Shown here piece by piece: positions 29,390-39,579 of a DNA stretch of 64,000 nt. The notes beneath the pieces were generated by a model. That model was not told the DNA's origin. It made no database searches and saw nothing but the letters and a program-made list of their open reading frames with translations. The translations under genes and the position numbers were made by a program. Origin of the DNA: Bacteroidota bacterium (lineage in GTDB: Bacteria > Bacteroidota > Bacteroidia > Chitinophagales > Chitinophagaceae). Within the stretch, counting starts at the first letter, position 1. The number at the start of each line of letters is the position of its first letter. The stretch lies in the NCBI GenBank assembly GCA_030706635.1, contig JAUZOD010000018.1:1-64000 (forward strand), read 5' to 3'.

Positions 29390-30648
29390 TGAATTTTAAA
29401 CTATTATTAAGTATTGCCAATTCATTGTTGATCGCAAGGCTACGGCAATCCATGGTAGCGGCAGTTGGGGTAACTTTTGGTATCGCTATGTTCATTGCCA
29501 TGCAGAGTTTTATGACCGGGCTAAATAAACTGCTCGATGGCCTTGTTATCAACCGCACGCCCCACGTCCGCCTCTATAACGAAATTAAGCCCAATCCCAG
29601 GCAGCCTGTAAATGAGTATGAATCGTATAAAGGGTCATATAATTTCATCCGTTCGTTAAAGCCTTCCAACGTACGACTGGCTATTTATAACAATGGCAAT
29701 ATTATGCAGGCGCTTAAAATGGATAAACGGGTTCTCGGTTTTACGCCCCGGATTACGGCCCAGGTTTTTTTCAATAATGGCGTTATTGATATTAATGGAG
29801 TCATTAACGGAATCGATGCCGGCCGGGAAAGCCGGCTTTTTCATTTTACGGATTACGTAGTTGCAGGAAAAGTGGAGGACATGAAAAACATTTCAAATAG
29901 TATTATTCTGGGAAAAGCGCTTGCAGAAACGATGCTGATAAATATTGGCGATGTCGTGCAGATAACGACGGTGGACGGGGAAAGATATCCGTTAAAAGTA
30001 GTGGGCTTTTTTCAATCCGGCATTCGCGATATTGATATGATTCAAAGCTATACAACCATTGCCACTACCCAAAAAATATTGGGTAAGCCCGGGAATTATA
30101 TTACGGATATCGAAATAAAATTGAAGGATCTGAACAAGGCTCCGGCCATTGCAAAAGAATTCGCAAAAAGCTACCATACGGATGCGGAGGATATACAAAC
30201 CGCCAATGCACAATATGAAACCGGCAGCAATGTACGGCTGGTGATTTCATATTCAGTGGCCTTTACCCTGTTGCTGGTTGCAGGGTTTGGAATTTACAAT
30301 ATCCTGAACATGATGATCTACGAAAAGATGGATTCTATTGCGATTCTAAAAGCAACCGGATTTTCGGGCAATGACGTGAAACGGATTTTCCTAACCATTT
30401 CACTAAGCATAGGATTTGTCGGCGGGATGCTTGGTTTGCTCTTTGGTTTTTTATTGTCAATGGGTATTAATCATATTCCTTTTGAAACGGCCGCGTTGCC
30501 GACTGTAAAAACATACCCGGTAAATTATAACCCGGCATTTTATATTATAGGCATTTTATTTTCTTTGTTAACCACCTACCTTGCCGGATTATTACCCGCC
30601 CGCAAGGCAGGCCGGGTTGATCCTGTGATTATAATAAGAGGGAAATAA
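29389..30648 (+). CDS. FtsX/LolC-like ABC transporter permease
   Basis: Four-TM MacB/LolC-type architecture; C-terminal YLAGLLPARKAGRVDPVIIIRGK. Confidence 0.92.
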   Translation: MNFKLLLSIANSLLIARLRQSMVAAVGVTFGIAMFIAMQSFMTGLNKLLDGLVINRTPHVRLYNEIKPNPRQPVNEYESYKGSYNFIRSLKPSNVRLAIYNNGNIMQALKMDKRVLGFTPRITAQVFFNNGVIDINGVINGIDAGRESRLFHFTDYVVAGKVEDMKNISNSIILGKALAETMLINIGDVVQITTVDGERYPLKVVGFFQSGIRDIDMIQSYTTIATTQKILGKPGNYITDIEIKLKDLNKAPAIAKEFAKSYHTDAEDIQTANAQYETGSNVRLVISYSVAFTLLLVAGFGIYNILNMMIYEKMDSIAILKATGFSGNDVKRIFLTISLSIGFVGGMLGLLFGFLLSMGINHIPFETAALPTVKTYPVNYNPAFYIIGILFSLLTTYLAGLLPARKAGRVDPVIIIRGK

Positions 30649-30649
30649 G

Positions 30650-31330
30650 ATGCGTAATACAATTTTAGAAGCGCGAAATATTTCAAAGTATTTTTACGAC
30701 CCTGTAAGAATTAAGGTTTTGCAGGATATTACCTTTACTATAGAAAAAGGCGAATTTGTATCAGTGATTGGCAAATCGGGATGTGGCAAATCGACGCTGC
30801 TTTATATATTATCTACGATGGACACAGACTTTGAGGGGGAATTGCTGATTGACAATGTAAGTATGGTAAAGAAAAAAGAGGAGGAACTTGCCGCCGTAAG
30901 AAATGAAAAGATTGGTTTCGTATTTCAGTTCCATTACCTGTTACACGAATTTACGGTATTGCAAAATGTGATGTTGCCGGCTCTGAAATTAAATAAATAT
31001 CCTGAAAAGGAAATTGAGAAAAGAGCTTTGGAAAAGTTGCAGATGCTGGGTATTGGCCAATTAGCCAATAAGGAATCTTATAAAATTTCGGGTGGTGAAA
31101 AACAAAGGGTTGCGATCGCCAGGGCGTTGATAAACGATCCGCACATCATCATGTGTGATGAGCCCACTGGCAATTTGGATAAAAAAAATTCCACCACGGT
31201 ATTAGATATTTTTATGCGATTGACAAAAGAATTTAATCAAACACTTTTAGTCGTTACACACGACAACAGTTTTGCGGCAGCGACGGATCGTATCATTGAA
31301 ATAGAAGATGGGCGCATTATCCGGCAATAG
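30650..31330 (+). CDS. ABC transporter ATP-binding protein (LolD/MacB type)
   Basis: Walker A GKSGCGKSTLL; signature ISGGEKQRVAIARAL; Walker B IIMCDEPTGNLD. Confidence 0.96.
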   Translation: MRNTILEARNISKYFYDPVRIKVLQDITFTIEKGEFVSVIGKSGCGKSTLLYILSTMDTDFEGELLIDNVSMVKKKEEELAAVRNEKIGFVFQFHYLLHEFTVLQNVMLPALKLNKYPEKEIEKRALEKLQMLGIGQLANKESYKISGGEKQRVAIARALINDPHIIMCDEPTGNLDKKNSTTVLDIFMRLTKEFNQTLLVVTHDNSFAAATDRIIEIEDGRIIRQ

Positions 31331-31400
31331 GGCTTGGCAGTCGCACAGGCTGTGGCAAGGAGGATGAGAAAGTTGTATTTTTTCATGTAATAGCCATTAA

Positions 31401-31547
31401 ATTACAAAAACCCGGCCTAAGAACAGGCGCAGGATTTGGAAAAAGACCCTGTTCCGGATCATCCGCCGTCGCAGGCAAACCTGTGCAGCCATCAATATTG
31501 CAGGACTTGCAACCGGCATGGCGGTCGCCTTGCCTATCGAATCTTAA
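31401..31547 (+). pseudogene. Remnant of MacB-like ABC permease N-terminus
   Basis: Reading frame gives ...RRIWKKTLFRIIRRRRQTCAAINIAGLATGMAVALPIES*, resembling the 'FSAINIAGLAIGMAxxLLI' N-terminus of Bacteroidetes MacB-like permeases; no start, early stop. Confidence 0.55.
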
Positions 31548-31569
31548 CTTCAATAACACAACAGAGACC

Positions 31570-32046
31570 ATGAAAAATGCCAGTTTAATAACCCTGATCA
31601 CTGCGACATCCTTTTGCTTTGGTTTCGCTTTCAAGACAATGGTTTCCAACCAAAATAAAAATATAAAAATGAAAAAAGTAACAGGAATAGGCGGTATTTT
31701 CTTCAAAAGTAAAGACCCCAAAGCACTGAACGAATGGTATAAAACACATCTCGGGTTTGACACAAGCCCCTATGGAACAAGTTTTGAATGGCGACGGATA
31801 GATGACAGCACAAAAAAAGGGCTTACCCAGTGGAATCCCTTTGCGGAAAACACAAAATATTTTGAGCCTTCAACAAAAGATTTTATGATAAACTACCGGG
31901 TAGAGAATTTAGATGCACTGGTTGAAGAATTAAGAAAGGAAAACGTAACCATCGTTGATAAAATTGAACCATCTGATTATGGAAAATTTGTTCATATTTT
32001 AGACGTGGATGGCAATAAAATTGAATTGTGGGAGCCTAAAGATTAG
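31570..32046 (+). CDS. VOC family (glyoxalase-like) protein with N-terminal hydrophobic segment
   Basis: VTGIGGIFFKSKDPKALNEWYKTHLGFDTSPYG; VHILDVDGNKIELWEPKD. Confidence 0.88.
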   Translation: MKNASLITLITATSFCFGFAFKTMVSNQNKNIKMKKVTGIGGIFFKSKDPKALNEWYKTHLGFDTSPYGTSFEWRRIDDSTKKGLTQWNPFAENTKYFEPSTKDFMINYRVENLDALVEELRKENVTIVDKIEPSDYGKFVHILDVDGNKIELWEPKD

Positions 32047-32112
32047 ACCAGTCATCTTCCCCACCCGGTAAATAAAGTCTAATTTTGGAAGAATTCAGAT
32101 GAAGACGAACGA

Positions 32113-33150
32113 ATGCAGGTTGAATACCCACCGGCAATCAGTTTATTTTTACCGGAACAGACCATGATAACAGACAGCTATGGACGAACGATGAATTATT
32201 TACGGCTGGCCGTCACGGACCGCTGCAATCTCCGGTGCGCCTATTGTATGCCCGAAGAAGGGCTTGACTGGATACCCCGCAAAGAATTGATGACCTATGA
32301 AGAAATGTGGAGGATATGTTCCCTGTTTGTGAAAATGGGTGTTGAAAAGATCCGCATTACGGGAGGAGAGCCTTTTGTGAGAAAAAACCTGCTGTCCTTT
32401 TTAAAAGATATTTCCGGGGTGAGCGGACTTCGGGAACTTACCCTTACCACCAACGGGTTACTAACCGCTCCTGCAGTTCCTGAACTAAAGAAAATCGGCA
32501 TTCGAACGGTAAACCTCAGCCTGGACACTTTGGATAAGGATCGCTTTATCCGGATAACCCACCGGAACGGGCTGGATAAGGTATTAGCAACACTGGACGG
32601 CCTTTTGCAGCATGATATAGCCGTTAAGATTAATACGGTTGTCATGGAAGGAAGGAATATTGCCGATATCATACCCTTGGTACAACTTACCAAAACATTG
32701 CCCGTAAGCGTACGCTTTATTGAAGAAATGCCTTTTAATGGCGGCAGCCATCAGGTGTGTTTGAATTGGGATCATAAACACATCAGGGAACATATTCAGG
32801 GATATTTTCCCGGGATGCTTAGGACGGTTGATCTGCCCAACGCTACAGCCTGTAATTACAACATCCCCGGGCATAAAGGCGATGTAGGAATCATTGCGGC
32901 TTATACCCGGTCGTTTTGCGGCACCTGCAATCGCATCCGTATTACGCCAACCGGCGTTTTGAGAACCTGTTTATATGATGCTGGCAAATTAAACTTAAAA
33001 GACGCTATGCGGAACGGGAATACCGATGCTGAACTGCAAAATATGATTACAGATATTATTCTGGGAAAACCAAAAGACGGATGGGAAGCGCAAAATATGC
33101 TGGTGAAGCAACATCGCGAACGCGAATCCATGGCAACAATCGGAGGATAA
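32113..33150 (+). CDS. moaA: GTP 3',8-cyclase MoaA
   Basis: CNLRCAYCMP radical SAM cluster, C-terminal CGTCNRIRITPTGVLRTCLY, terminal GG; ATG at 32164 also possible. Confidence 0.96.
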   Translation: MQVEYPPAISLFLPEQTMITDSYGRTMNYLRLAVTDRCNLRCAYCMPEEGLDWIPRKELMTYEEMWRICSLFVKMGVEKIRITGGEPFVRKNLLSFLKDISGVSGLRELTLTTNGLLTAPAVPELKKIGIRTVNLSLDTLDKDRFIRITHRNGLDKVLATLDGLLQHDIAVKINTVVMEGRNIADIIPLVQLTKTLPVSVRFIEEMPFNGGSHQVCLNWDHKHIREHIQGYFPGMLRTVDLPNATACNYNIPGHKGDVGIIAAYTRSFCGTCNRIRITPTGVLRTCLYDAGKLNLKDAMRNGNTDAELQNMITDIILGKPKDGWEAQNMLVKQHRERESMATIGG

Positions 33151-33151
33151 T

Positions 33152-34363
33152 ATGTTGATGGACATCATTACGACAGAACAGGCCGAAAAGATCGTACAAT
33201 CCCAAACAAGGGACTATGGCACGGAAACAATTCCTTATGAATCGGCATTGGGAAACGTGCTGGCTGAAAATCTTTTTGCCGACCGGGATTTGCCAGCCTT
33301 CAACAGGGCCACCGTAGATGGTATCGCCATTGATTATGCTGGTTATGATGATGGTCTGCAGTCCTTTAGAATAAAAGCCATACAGGCAGCCGGGGAAATA
33401 CCTGCAGCCATTTCAGCAAAAGACGAATGTATAGAAATCATGACCGGCGCTGCGTTGCATACATCGGTAGATACGGTCATCCGTTACGAGGATATGCTGA
33501 TTGCTGATGGCATGGCAACTATAAATATCCGGGATATCAAAAAAGGACAAAATATCCATCTCCGGGGAAAGGATAAACGAGAGGGTGATCTGGTAGCGGA
33601 TGCCAACAGAATCATTTCTTCCGCATTAACGGGCCTGGCTGCTTCCATCGGAAAAGTTAATCTGTTGGTGAAAAAGCTTCCCCGGGTTGTTATCATAACC
33701 ACGGGAGATGAAATGGTAAGCGCGGAAGAAACCCCTGCTCCATATCAGTTAAGGCGTTCCAACAGCGTTGTCATAAAATCGGTCCTGGAGAAATACAATA
33801 TCCAGGCGGACAGGCTGCATGTAAAGGATGATTATGAAACTATTAAAAACGAGATCAGTCGTTGTCTGCAAACGTATGATGTCCTGCTGATGTGCGGCGG
33901 CGTTTCCATGGGAAAATTTGATTATGTTCCGCAGGCATTGGAAGATACCGGTGTAAAAAAATTATTTCATAAAGTAAAGCAGAGGCCTGGAAAACCATTC
34001 TGGTTTGGAACCTACGAAAGCGGGAGCCTGATTTTTGCATTTCCGGGAAACCCCGTTTCGGTATTCCTGTGCCTGCATCGGTATTTTATGCCCTGGCTGG
34101 AAACGTCTTTGGGAATAAAACCTTCGTCACCAGGATTTGCCATGCTGCAAAGCGATATTCTTTTCCCATATCCTCTGCAATATTTTGTTCAGGTAAAACT
34201 AAGCATCAATCATCGCGGGCAATGCCTGGCAGAACCTGTTGAAAGTAATGGCTCCGGCGATTTTTCCAATTTGATCTATACGGATGCCTTCATGGAATTA
34301 CCTATGGATAAAGGGGAATTTAGAAAGGGAGAGGTATACAAGGTGTGGCGGTATTATTTTTAA
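33152..34363 (+). CDS. moeA: Molybdopterin molybdenumtransferase MoeA
   Basis: LPAFNRATVDGIAIDYAGYDD; TGDEMVSAEETPAPYQLRRSNS; CGGVSMGKFDYVPQAL. Confidence 0.96.
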   Translation: MLMDIITTEQAEKIVQSQTRDYGTETIPYESALGNVLAENLFADRDLPAFNRATVDGIAIDYAGYDDGLQSFRIKAIQAAGEIPAAISAKDECIEIMTGAALHTSVDTVIRYEDMLIADGMATINIRDIKKGQNIHLRGKDKREGDLVADANRIISSALTGLAASIGKVNLLVKKLPRVVIITTGDEMVSAEETPAPYQLRRSNSVVIKSVLEKYNIQADRLHVKDDYETIKNEISRCLQTYDVLLMCGGVSMGKFDYVPQALEDTGVKKLFHKVKQRPGKPFWFGTYESGSLIFAFPGNPVSVFLCLHRYFMPWLETSLGIKPSSPGFAMLQSDILFPYPLQYFVQVKLSINHRGQCLAEPVESNGSGDFSNLIYTDAFMELPMDKGEFRKGEVYKVWRYYF

Positions 34364-34380
34364 CCTGATAATCATAATTA

Positions 34381-34856
34381 TGGCTGAACTTTCTCATTTA
34401 GATAAAAGATCTCAACCGGTAATGGTGGATGTGAGTGAAAAGAAAATCACCCGCAGAAAAGCAGTGGCACGTTGTGTGGTGATCTTACCCGAAGAAGTTT
34501 TGGCGCTGCTTCAGAAAGATGATTTTAAGACAAAAAAAGGATCGGTTTTTCAAACGGCTATTATTGCCGGAATTATGGCAGCCAAGAAAACAGGAGAATT
34601 GATACCGCTTTGTCATCCGATAGGATTAGATCATTGCGAGATCGGTATGGAGATCAATGATCAGCAGGAAGTCGTCATCCGGTGCACAGCAGAAATTGAA
34701 GCGAAAACAGGCGTTGAGATGGAAGCACTCACAGGCGCAGCCATTGCGGCGCTGACCATCTACGATATGTGCAAGGCTTTGAGTCATGACATTGTCATTA
34801 AGGAAATAAAATTAATAGAAAAAACGGGTGGAAAAACTGATTTTAAACGACCATAA
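34381..34856 (+). CDS. moaC: Cyclic pyranopterin monophosphate synthase MoaC
   Basis: MVDVSEKKITRRKAVARC; IPLCHPIGLDHCEI; GVEMEALTGAAIAALTIYDMCKAL. Confidence 0.96.
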
Positions 34857-35472
34857 TATTCCAGAAATGAACGGGCTGGTGCTTGCCGGAGGGAAAAGCC
34901 GGAGAATGGGCGCCGATAAAGATCTGCTGAAATGGCATGGAAAAGAACAGCGTTATTTTGCTGCCGATTTGCTCGGTTCGTTTTGCGATGAAGTTTTTAT
35001 TTCCTGCCGCGAAGACCAGCTAAAGCATTTCAATACCGGATACCATGCGTTGACTGACACGTTTCTGAATATGGGGCCGTTGGGCGGCATTCTTTCTGCC
35101 CTGCGTTCCCGGAGAGATAAAGCGTGGCTGGTGGTTGCCTGTGATTTGCCCCTGCTGGACGAAAAATCACTGCAGTTTTTAATTAAAAACAGAAACCCCG
35201 AAAAAATGGCTACCGCCTACGAAAGCCCATTTGACAGTTTACCGGAACCGTTAATCAGCATTTGGGAACCGAAAAGTTATCCGGTTTTATTGAATTTCCT
35301 GGGGAGCGGAATCACCTGCCCGAGAAAGGTTTTAATCAGGAGTGACGCGTTAATTTTAAAAGCATCCGATCCGGATGCGTTAATGAATGTCAACACACCT
35401 GAAGAGGCTGCAATAGCCAACGGAATTTTGCAGAAAAGAGATGAAACATCCGGCCGCTATAACACACGGTGA
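34828..35472 (+). CDS. mobA: Molybdenum cofactor guanylyltransferase (MobA-like NTP transferase)
   Basis: NGLVLAGGKSRRMGADKDLLKW; GPLGGILSALRS; VVACDLPLLDE. Confidence 0.9.
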   Translation: MEKLILNDHNIPEMNGLVLAGGKSRRMGADKDLLKWHGKEQRYFAADLLGSFCDEVFISCREDQLKHFNTGYHALTDTFLNMGPLGGILSALRSRRDKAWLVVACDLPLLDEKSLQFLIKNRNPEKMATAYESPFDSLPEPLISIWEPKSYPVLLNFLGSGITCPRKVLIRSDALILKASDPDALMNVNTPEEAAIANGILQKRDETSGRYNTR

Positions 35473-37847
35473 TAATGGATTTCGTCTATTCTTTTGAATA
35501 TATCAGGCGTATGCTTTTTGATTTCAATTTTAACATACTTGGATGCCGGCATATTACTTTCCCGAGCAACATTATTAATGGATACCAGAACATTTGTTTC
35601 CGGGAAATAGGTAACCGTATTCTTTTCGGGTATTTGGTAAGAAACAATAACGAACAAAGGGGCGATGCGTTCGATGCCATCATCATAGTTAAATAAATCC
35701 ACTTTATCTCCGGGCATAAACCCTCCCCTTTCAATATCTTTTTGATTCATGAATATTACGCGCCGTTCATTTTTAATGCCCCGGTAACGGTCATCCAGAC
35801 CATAAATAGTTGTATTAAACTGGTCGTGCGTACGGACGGTGGCCATCATGTATTCATCATGCTTCAGGAAATTATCCGGCACGGCGGTTAATGTAAATGG
35901 AGCACGGTCGCCGAATTGCCTGGTAACGAAGTTCCCTTCCCGGGCTGCATTAGGCAGGTAGAATCCTCCCTTTTGCCTTACTCTGATATTATAGTCTTCA
36001 AAACCGGGAATACATTTTTCAATATCGTCCCTGACCGCATCATAGCTATCGTGATAGCGCTTCCATTTCACCACAGACCTGTCTCCCAGGGTTGCCATCG
36101 CCATGCGGCATACAATCTGCGTTTCGTTCATGAGATCGTCAGAAACCGGCTGCAGCATGCCCCTTGATGATTCCACAACACCCATGGAATTCTCCGTACT
36201 CACAAACTGCTGTTCCCCATTTACCCAATCTATATCGCTGCGCGACCTGGTAGGAAGTATTATGGACTCCTTCCCGTGTACCAGGTGCCCTCTGTTCAAT
36301 TTGGTAGAAACACTAACGGTTAATTGGAGTTTCCTTACGGCTTCTGCGGTATAGCCGGTGTCTGGTGTCGCCGATAAAAAGTTTCCGCCCATACAGAAAA
36401 GTACTTTTAACTTCTCTTCCTGCATCGCTTTGATAGCCCGCACAACACCATACCCGTGCCGGCGGGGTGGGTTGAAGCCAAAAACCTGCTGTAAGCGGTC
36501 TAATTGCTCGTTGGTAGGTTTTTCATTAATCAGCATGGTTCTGTTTCCCTGCACGTTGCTATGCCCCCGAACAGGGCAAACACCGGCGCCGGGTTTGCCG
36601 ATACTTCCTTTTAACAACAGCAAGTTGACAATCTCTCTGATCATATCCACTCCGTTGGGTTGCTGGGTAAGCCCCATTCCCCAGCAAACAATAATCCGCT
36701 TTTTGAATGCCAGCATTTGAGCGGCATCATAAAGCGCAGCCTTGGAAACACCGGAAGCTTCCGCCAGGTCATCCAGTTTATATTCGTCAAACTGTTTGAT
36801 AAAAGCATCGTATCCAACGGTTTTATCCGCGATGAATTTTTGATCAAATACTTCCCCGGGAGATTTCCTTTCAAAATCAAGCAGGAGTAATTCGAGGGCT
36901 TTCAACAGCGCCATATCGCCGTTTATCCTTACCGGCAGATAGAGATCTGCCAGCTTAATCCCTTTGCCGACGATTCCGCTTATTTGCTGCGGGTTACTAA
37001 ATCCCATCAAACCCGCTTCGGGCAAGGGATTGATGGCAATAATTTTCGCTCCTTTCTCTTTACCTTTTTCCAGTGCGCTCATCATCCGGGGTGCATTCGT
37101 TCCGGGATTTTGTCCGATGATAACAATAACATCCGTATCGTAAAAATCATGCAGCTTCACGGTTCCCTTTCCGATCCCGATGACTGGCAGCAAAGCGGTG
37201 CCGGATGTTTCGTGGCACATATTGGAACAGTCCGGCATATTATTGGTTCCATATTCCTTTGCAAAAAGCTGGTAAACAAATGATGCTTCATTGCTTGTTC
37301 GGCCCGAAGTATAAAAAGCCGCTTCATCAGGCGAAGCCAATGCATTCAGGTGCTCCGCAATTTTCTTAAATGCATCGTCCCAACTGATCGGTTGATAGTG
37401 CGTGCCGTCTTTCGGAAGATACACGGGCTCCGTCAATCGCCCCATCTTCCCGATTTTATAATCATTTAGCTTAGCAAGCTCGTACACCGGATTTTTCTGA
37501 AAAAACTCCGCAGTAACTCTTTTGGTCGTCGCTTCCTCTGCCAGCGCCTTTGCTCCATTTTCACAGTACTCCCCAATCGCGGAGCGGTCATCATCGGGAT
37601 CGGGCCAGGCGCAGCTCGGGCAATCAAAACCTCCAACCTGGTTCATTTTAAATAAGGCCCTTGCGCCACGAAGGAGCGTTTTTTCTTCGATAAGGTCACT
37701 GAAAGCCGCCTTAACAGCAGGAATACCCGCAGCCCGTTTTTCCACCCTGGTCAATTTAAGGTCTGACAGCCTGTAGGGATTCTCTGCATCCGGCTTTCTG
37801 TCATCCTTCTTTTCCATATCATTCTGAGCGCTATCTTCTTTCATCAT
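35457..37847 (-). CDS. FdhF/YdeP-family molybdopterin oxidoreductase
   Basis: FDCPSCAWPDP; PDCSNMCHETSGTAL; CPVRGHSNVQGNRTM; C-terminal molydopterin-binding domain. Confidence 0.92.
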   Translation of the reverse strand: MMKEDSAQNDMEKKDDRKPDAENPYRLSDLKLTRVEKRAAGIPAVKAAFSDLIEEKTLLRGARALFKMNQVGGFDCPSCAWPDPDDDRSAIGEYCENGAKALAEEATTKRVTAEFFQKNPVYELAKLNDYKIGKMGRLTEPVYLPKDGTHYQPISWDDAFKKIAEHLNALASPDEAAFYTSGRTSNEASFVYQLFAKEYGTNNMPDCSNMCHETSGTALLPVIGIGKGTVKLHDFYDTDVIVIIGQNPGTNAPRMMSALEKGKEKGAKIIAINPLPEAGLMGFSNPQQISGIVGKGIKLADLYLPVRINGDMALLKALELLLLDFERKSPGEVFDQKFIADKTVGYDAFIKQFDEYKLDDLAEASGVSKAALYDAAQMLAFKKRIIVCWGMGLTQQPNGVDMIREIVNLLLLKGSIGKPGAGVCPVRGHSNVQGNRTMLINEKPTNEQLDRLQQVFGFNPPRRHGYGVVRAIKAMQEEKLKVLFCMGGNFLSATPDTGYTAEAVRKLQLTVSVSTKLNRGHLVHGKESIILPTRSRSDIDWVNGEQQFVSTENSMGVVESSRGMLQPVSDDLMNETQIVCRMAMATLGDRSVVKWKRYHDSYDAVRDDIEKCIPGFEDYNIRVRQKGGFYLPNAAREGNFVTRQFGDRAPFTLTAVPDNFLKHDEYMMATVRTHDQFNTTIYGLDDRYRGIKNERRVIFMNQKDIERGGFMPGDKVDLFNYDDGIERIAPLFVIVSYQIPEKNTVTYFPETNVLVSINNVARESNMPASKYVKIEIKKHTPDIFKRIDEIHYHRVL

Positions 37848-37859
37848 TCCTGAATTTAG

Positions 37860-38207
37860 TTAGCATATTGAAGGATTCGGGTAATTATCACTTTGATCTT
37901 CTTCTACTTTGTCTTTACAAACAAAGTCCTTTTCTACGAGCAGACTTACAGGACCGCGAAGATCATCAAAACCCACACGGTCCGTATGATAAAGTTCATC
38001 AATCATCGTCTTTGGCATGTTCAAAACGATCCTGTCCTCAATAAAATCGGCAGAAAGTGTATCCTCATTTCCTGTTACGATTGCATATATCAATGCTTTC
38101 CCGGAAAATTCGGTGCGTTCTTCCAAAAAGCCTTCAGACCATAGCGTTGCCACTTCGGATTGTGTTAGCCGGTATCTCAGCGAGTTAGCTTTTATTCTGA
38201 TCTTCAT
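37860..38207 (-). CDS. Uncharacterised small protein between the oxidoreductase and fdhD
   Basis: 115 aa MKIRIKANSLRYRLTQSEVATLWSEGFLEERTEF...; overlaps fdhD by 23 nt. Confidence 0.75.
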   Translation of the reverse strand: MKIRIKANSLRYRLTQSEVATLWSEGFLEERTEFSGKALIYAIVTGNEDTLSADFIEDRIVLNMPKTMIDELYHTDRVGFDDLRGPVSLLVEKDFVCKDKVEEDQSDNYPNPSIC

Positions 38208-39072
38208 TGATTGCCGGAATTAAAATTCGTTCGCTCAGACTATATATATTAAACCTGCTTTCCTTCAGGAAACCCAGGAGCGTCATGTCAAATTCTTCCG
38301 CTAAATCAACCGCAAGGCTCGAGGGGGCGCCGATGGCAGCCACAATGGAAATCCCTGCCATAGCCGCTTTTTGAATTAATTCAAAACTGGCTCTTCCGCT
38401 GAGCAACAAAATATGCCGGTTCAATGGCAGCAGGTTATTCGTCAGCGCACGCCCGACCAATTTATCCAATGCATTATGCCGCCCCACATCTTCCCGCGAC
38501 AGCACCAGATTGCCTTCCATTGTAAAAAGTCCACATGCATGAATGCCGCCGGTGGCAGCAAAACCGTTTTGAACATCTTTCAATTTTTGCGGCAATGTAT
38601 AAAGTACGTCTGCAGACAACGTTAACGGAGGCTTCTCCAAACGGCAAAAAGGACTTACCGTTCTTATAGACTGGATAGATCCTTTCCCGCAAACACCGCA
38701 GCTGGACGTTGTATAAAAATTCCTTTCTGATTTCATCAGTTCGGGCGCGAAACTTTCGGCGAGTTCTACCTGAACAATATTTTCTTTTTGAGCAGAACAA
38801 TTCATATCCGCGTGACGCACGGCTTTTAAGTCATCACAGGAGGAAATAATTCCTTCCGTGAATAAAAACCCAACCGCAAGTTCCAGATCATTACCGGGCG
38901 TGCGCATGGTGACAGAGATGTTCTTTTGTACACGCGCTGTTTTGGTTCCGTAAGCAATTCTTATTTCAAGCGGCTCCTCTACGGAAAGTATATCAGAAAC
39001 CGGCGAACTGCTAAAGCCGTTCACCTTCCTGATGGACATTTGTTTAATGGAAACCAATTCCAACTCATTCAT
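38185..39072 (-). CDS. fdhD: Formate dehydrogenase accessory sulfurtransferase FdhD
   Basis: YTTSSCGVCGKGSIQSI; TGGIHACGLFTMEG; SREDVGRHNALDKLVG. Confidence 0.95.
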   Translation of the reverse strand: MNELELVSIKQMSIRKVNGFSSSPVSDILSVEEPLEIRIAYGTKTARVQKNISVTMRTPGNDLELAVGFLFTEGIISSCDDLKAVRHADMNCSAQKENIVQVELAESFAPELMKSERNFYTTSSCGVCGKGSIQSIRTVSPFCRLEKPPLTLSADVLYTLPQKLKDVQNGFAATGGIHACGLFTMEGNLVLSREDVGRHNALDKLVGRALTNNLLPLNRHILLLSGRASFELIQKAAMAGISIVAAIGAPSSLAVDLAEEFDMTLLGFLKESRFNIYSLSERILIPAINEDQNKS

Positions 39073-39141
39073 TTCCGTATGATTTAATTAACACCTAAAT
39101 TTAACAAAAAACGACCATTGGAAATGCAGAAATAACCAGCC

Positions 39142-39579
39142 TCACGCGTGTGCGGAAACCCATTCCTCCCCGTCTTCAAATACCTCTTTCTTCCAAATCG
39201 GGACTGTTTTTTTTAAAGTGTCTATAGCATAACGACAGGCATCGAAGGCAGCTTCCCGGTGAGGGGCGTTTACTGCGATAATCACCGCAGTTTCGCCTAT
39301 GTGCAATATACCGGTTCGATGATATATGAGGATGTTTTTGATCTTCCAAAGCCCGATGGCATCATCTGCAATTTTCTTCATTTCCTTTAATGCCATAGAC
39401 ATATAACATTCATATTCTAAACGGACTACTCTCCGCTCTTTTGTTTTATTCCGAACCGTGCCAATAAAAACCGCCACCCCACCGCATTCCGCCTCAGTAG
39501 CTTTCGCGATACAGGCGGCGGCATCCAACGGTTCGTCAGATATTTTCAAATCAATCATATCATTTATTTTATCCGCCAC
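39142..39579 (-). CDS. moaE: Molybdopterin synthase catalytic subunit MoaE
   Basis: GGVAVFIGTVRNKTKERRVVRLEYECYMSMALKEMKKI; VPIWKKEVFEDGEEWV. Confidence 0.95.
   Translation of the reverse strand: MADKINDMIDLKISDEPLDAAACIAKATEAECGGVAVFIGTVRNKTKERRVVRLEYECYMSMALKEMKKIADDAIGLWKIKNILIYHRTGILHIGETAVIIAVNAPHREAAFDACRYAIDTLKKTVPIWKKEVFEDGEEWVSAHA

Noticed and set aside
37201-37206. Possible selenocysteine position in the molybdopterin oxidoreductase
   Set aside because: The active-site motif reads CSNMCHETSG with ordinary Cys codons and the ORF has no in-frame TGA
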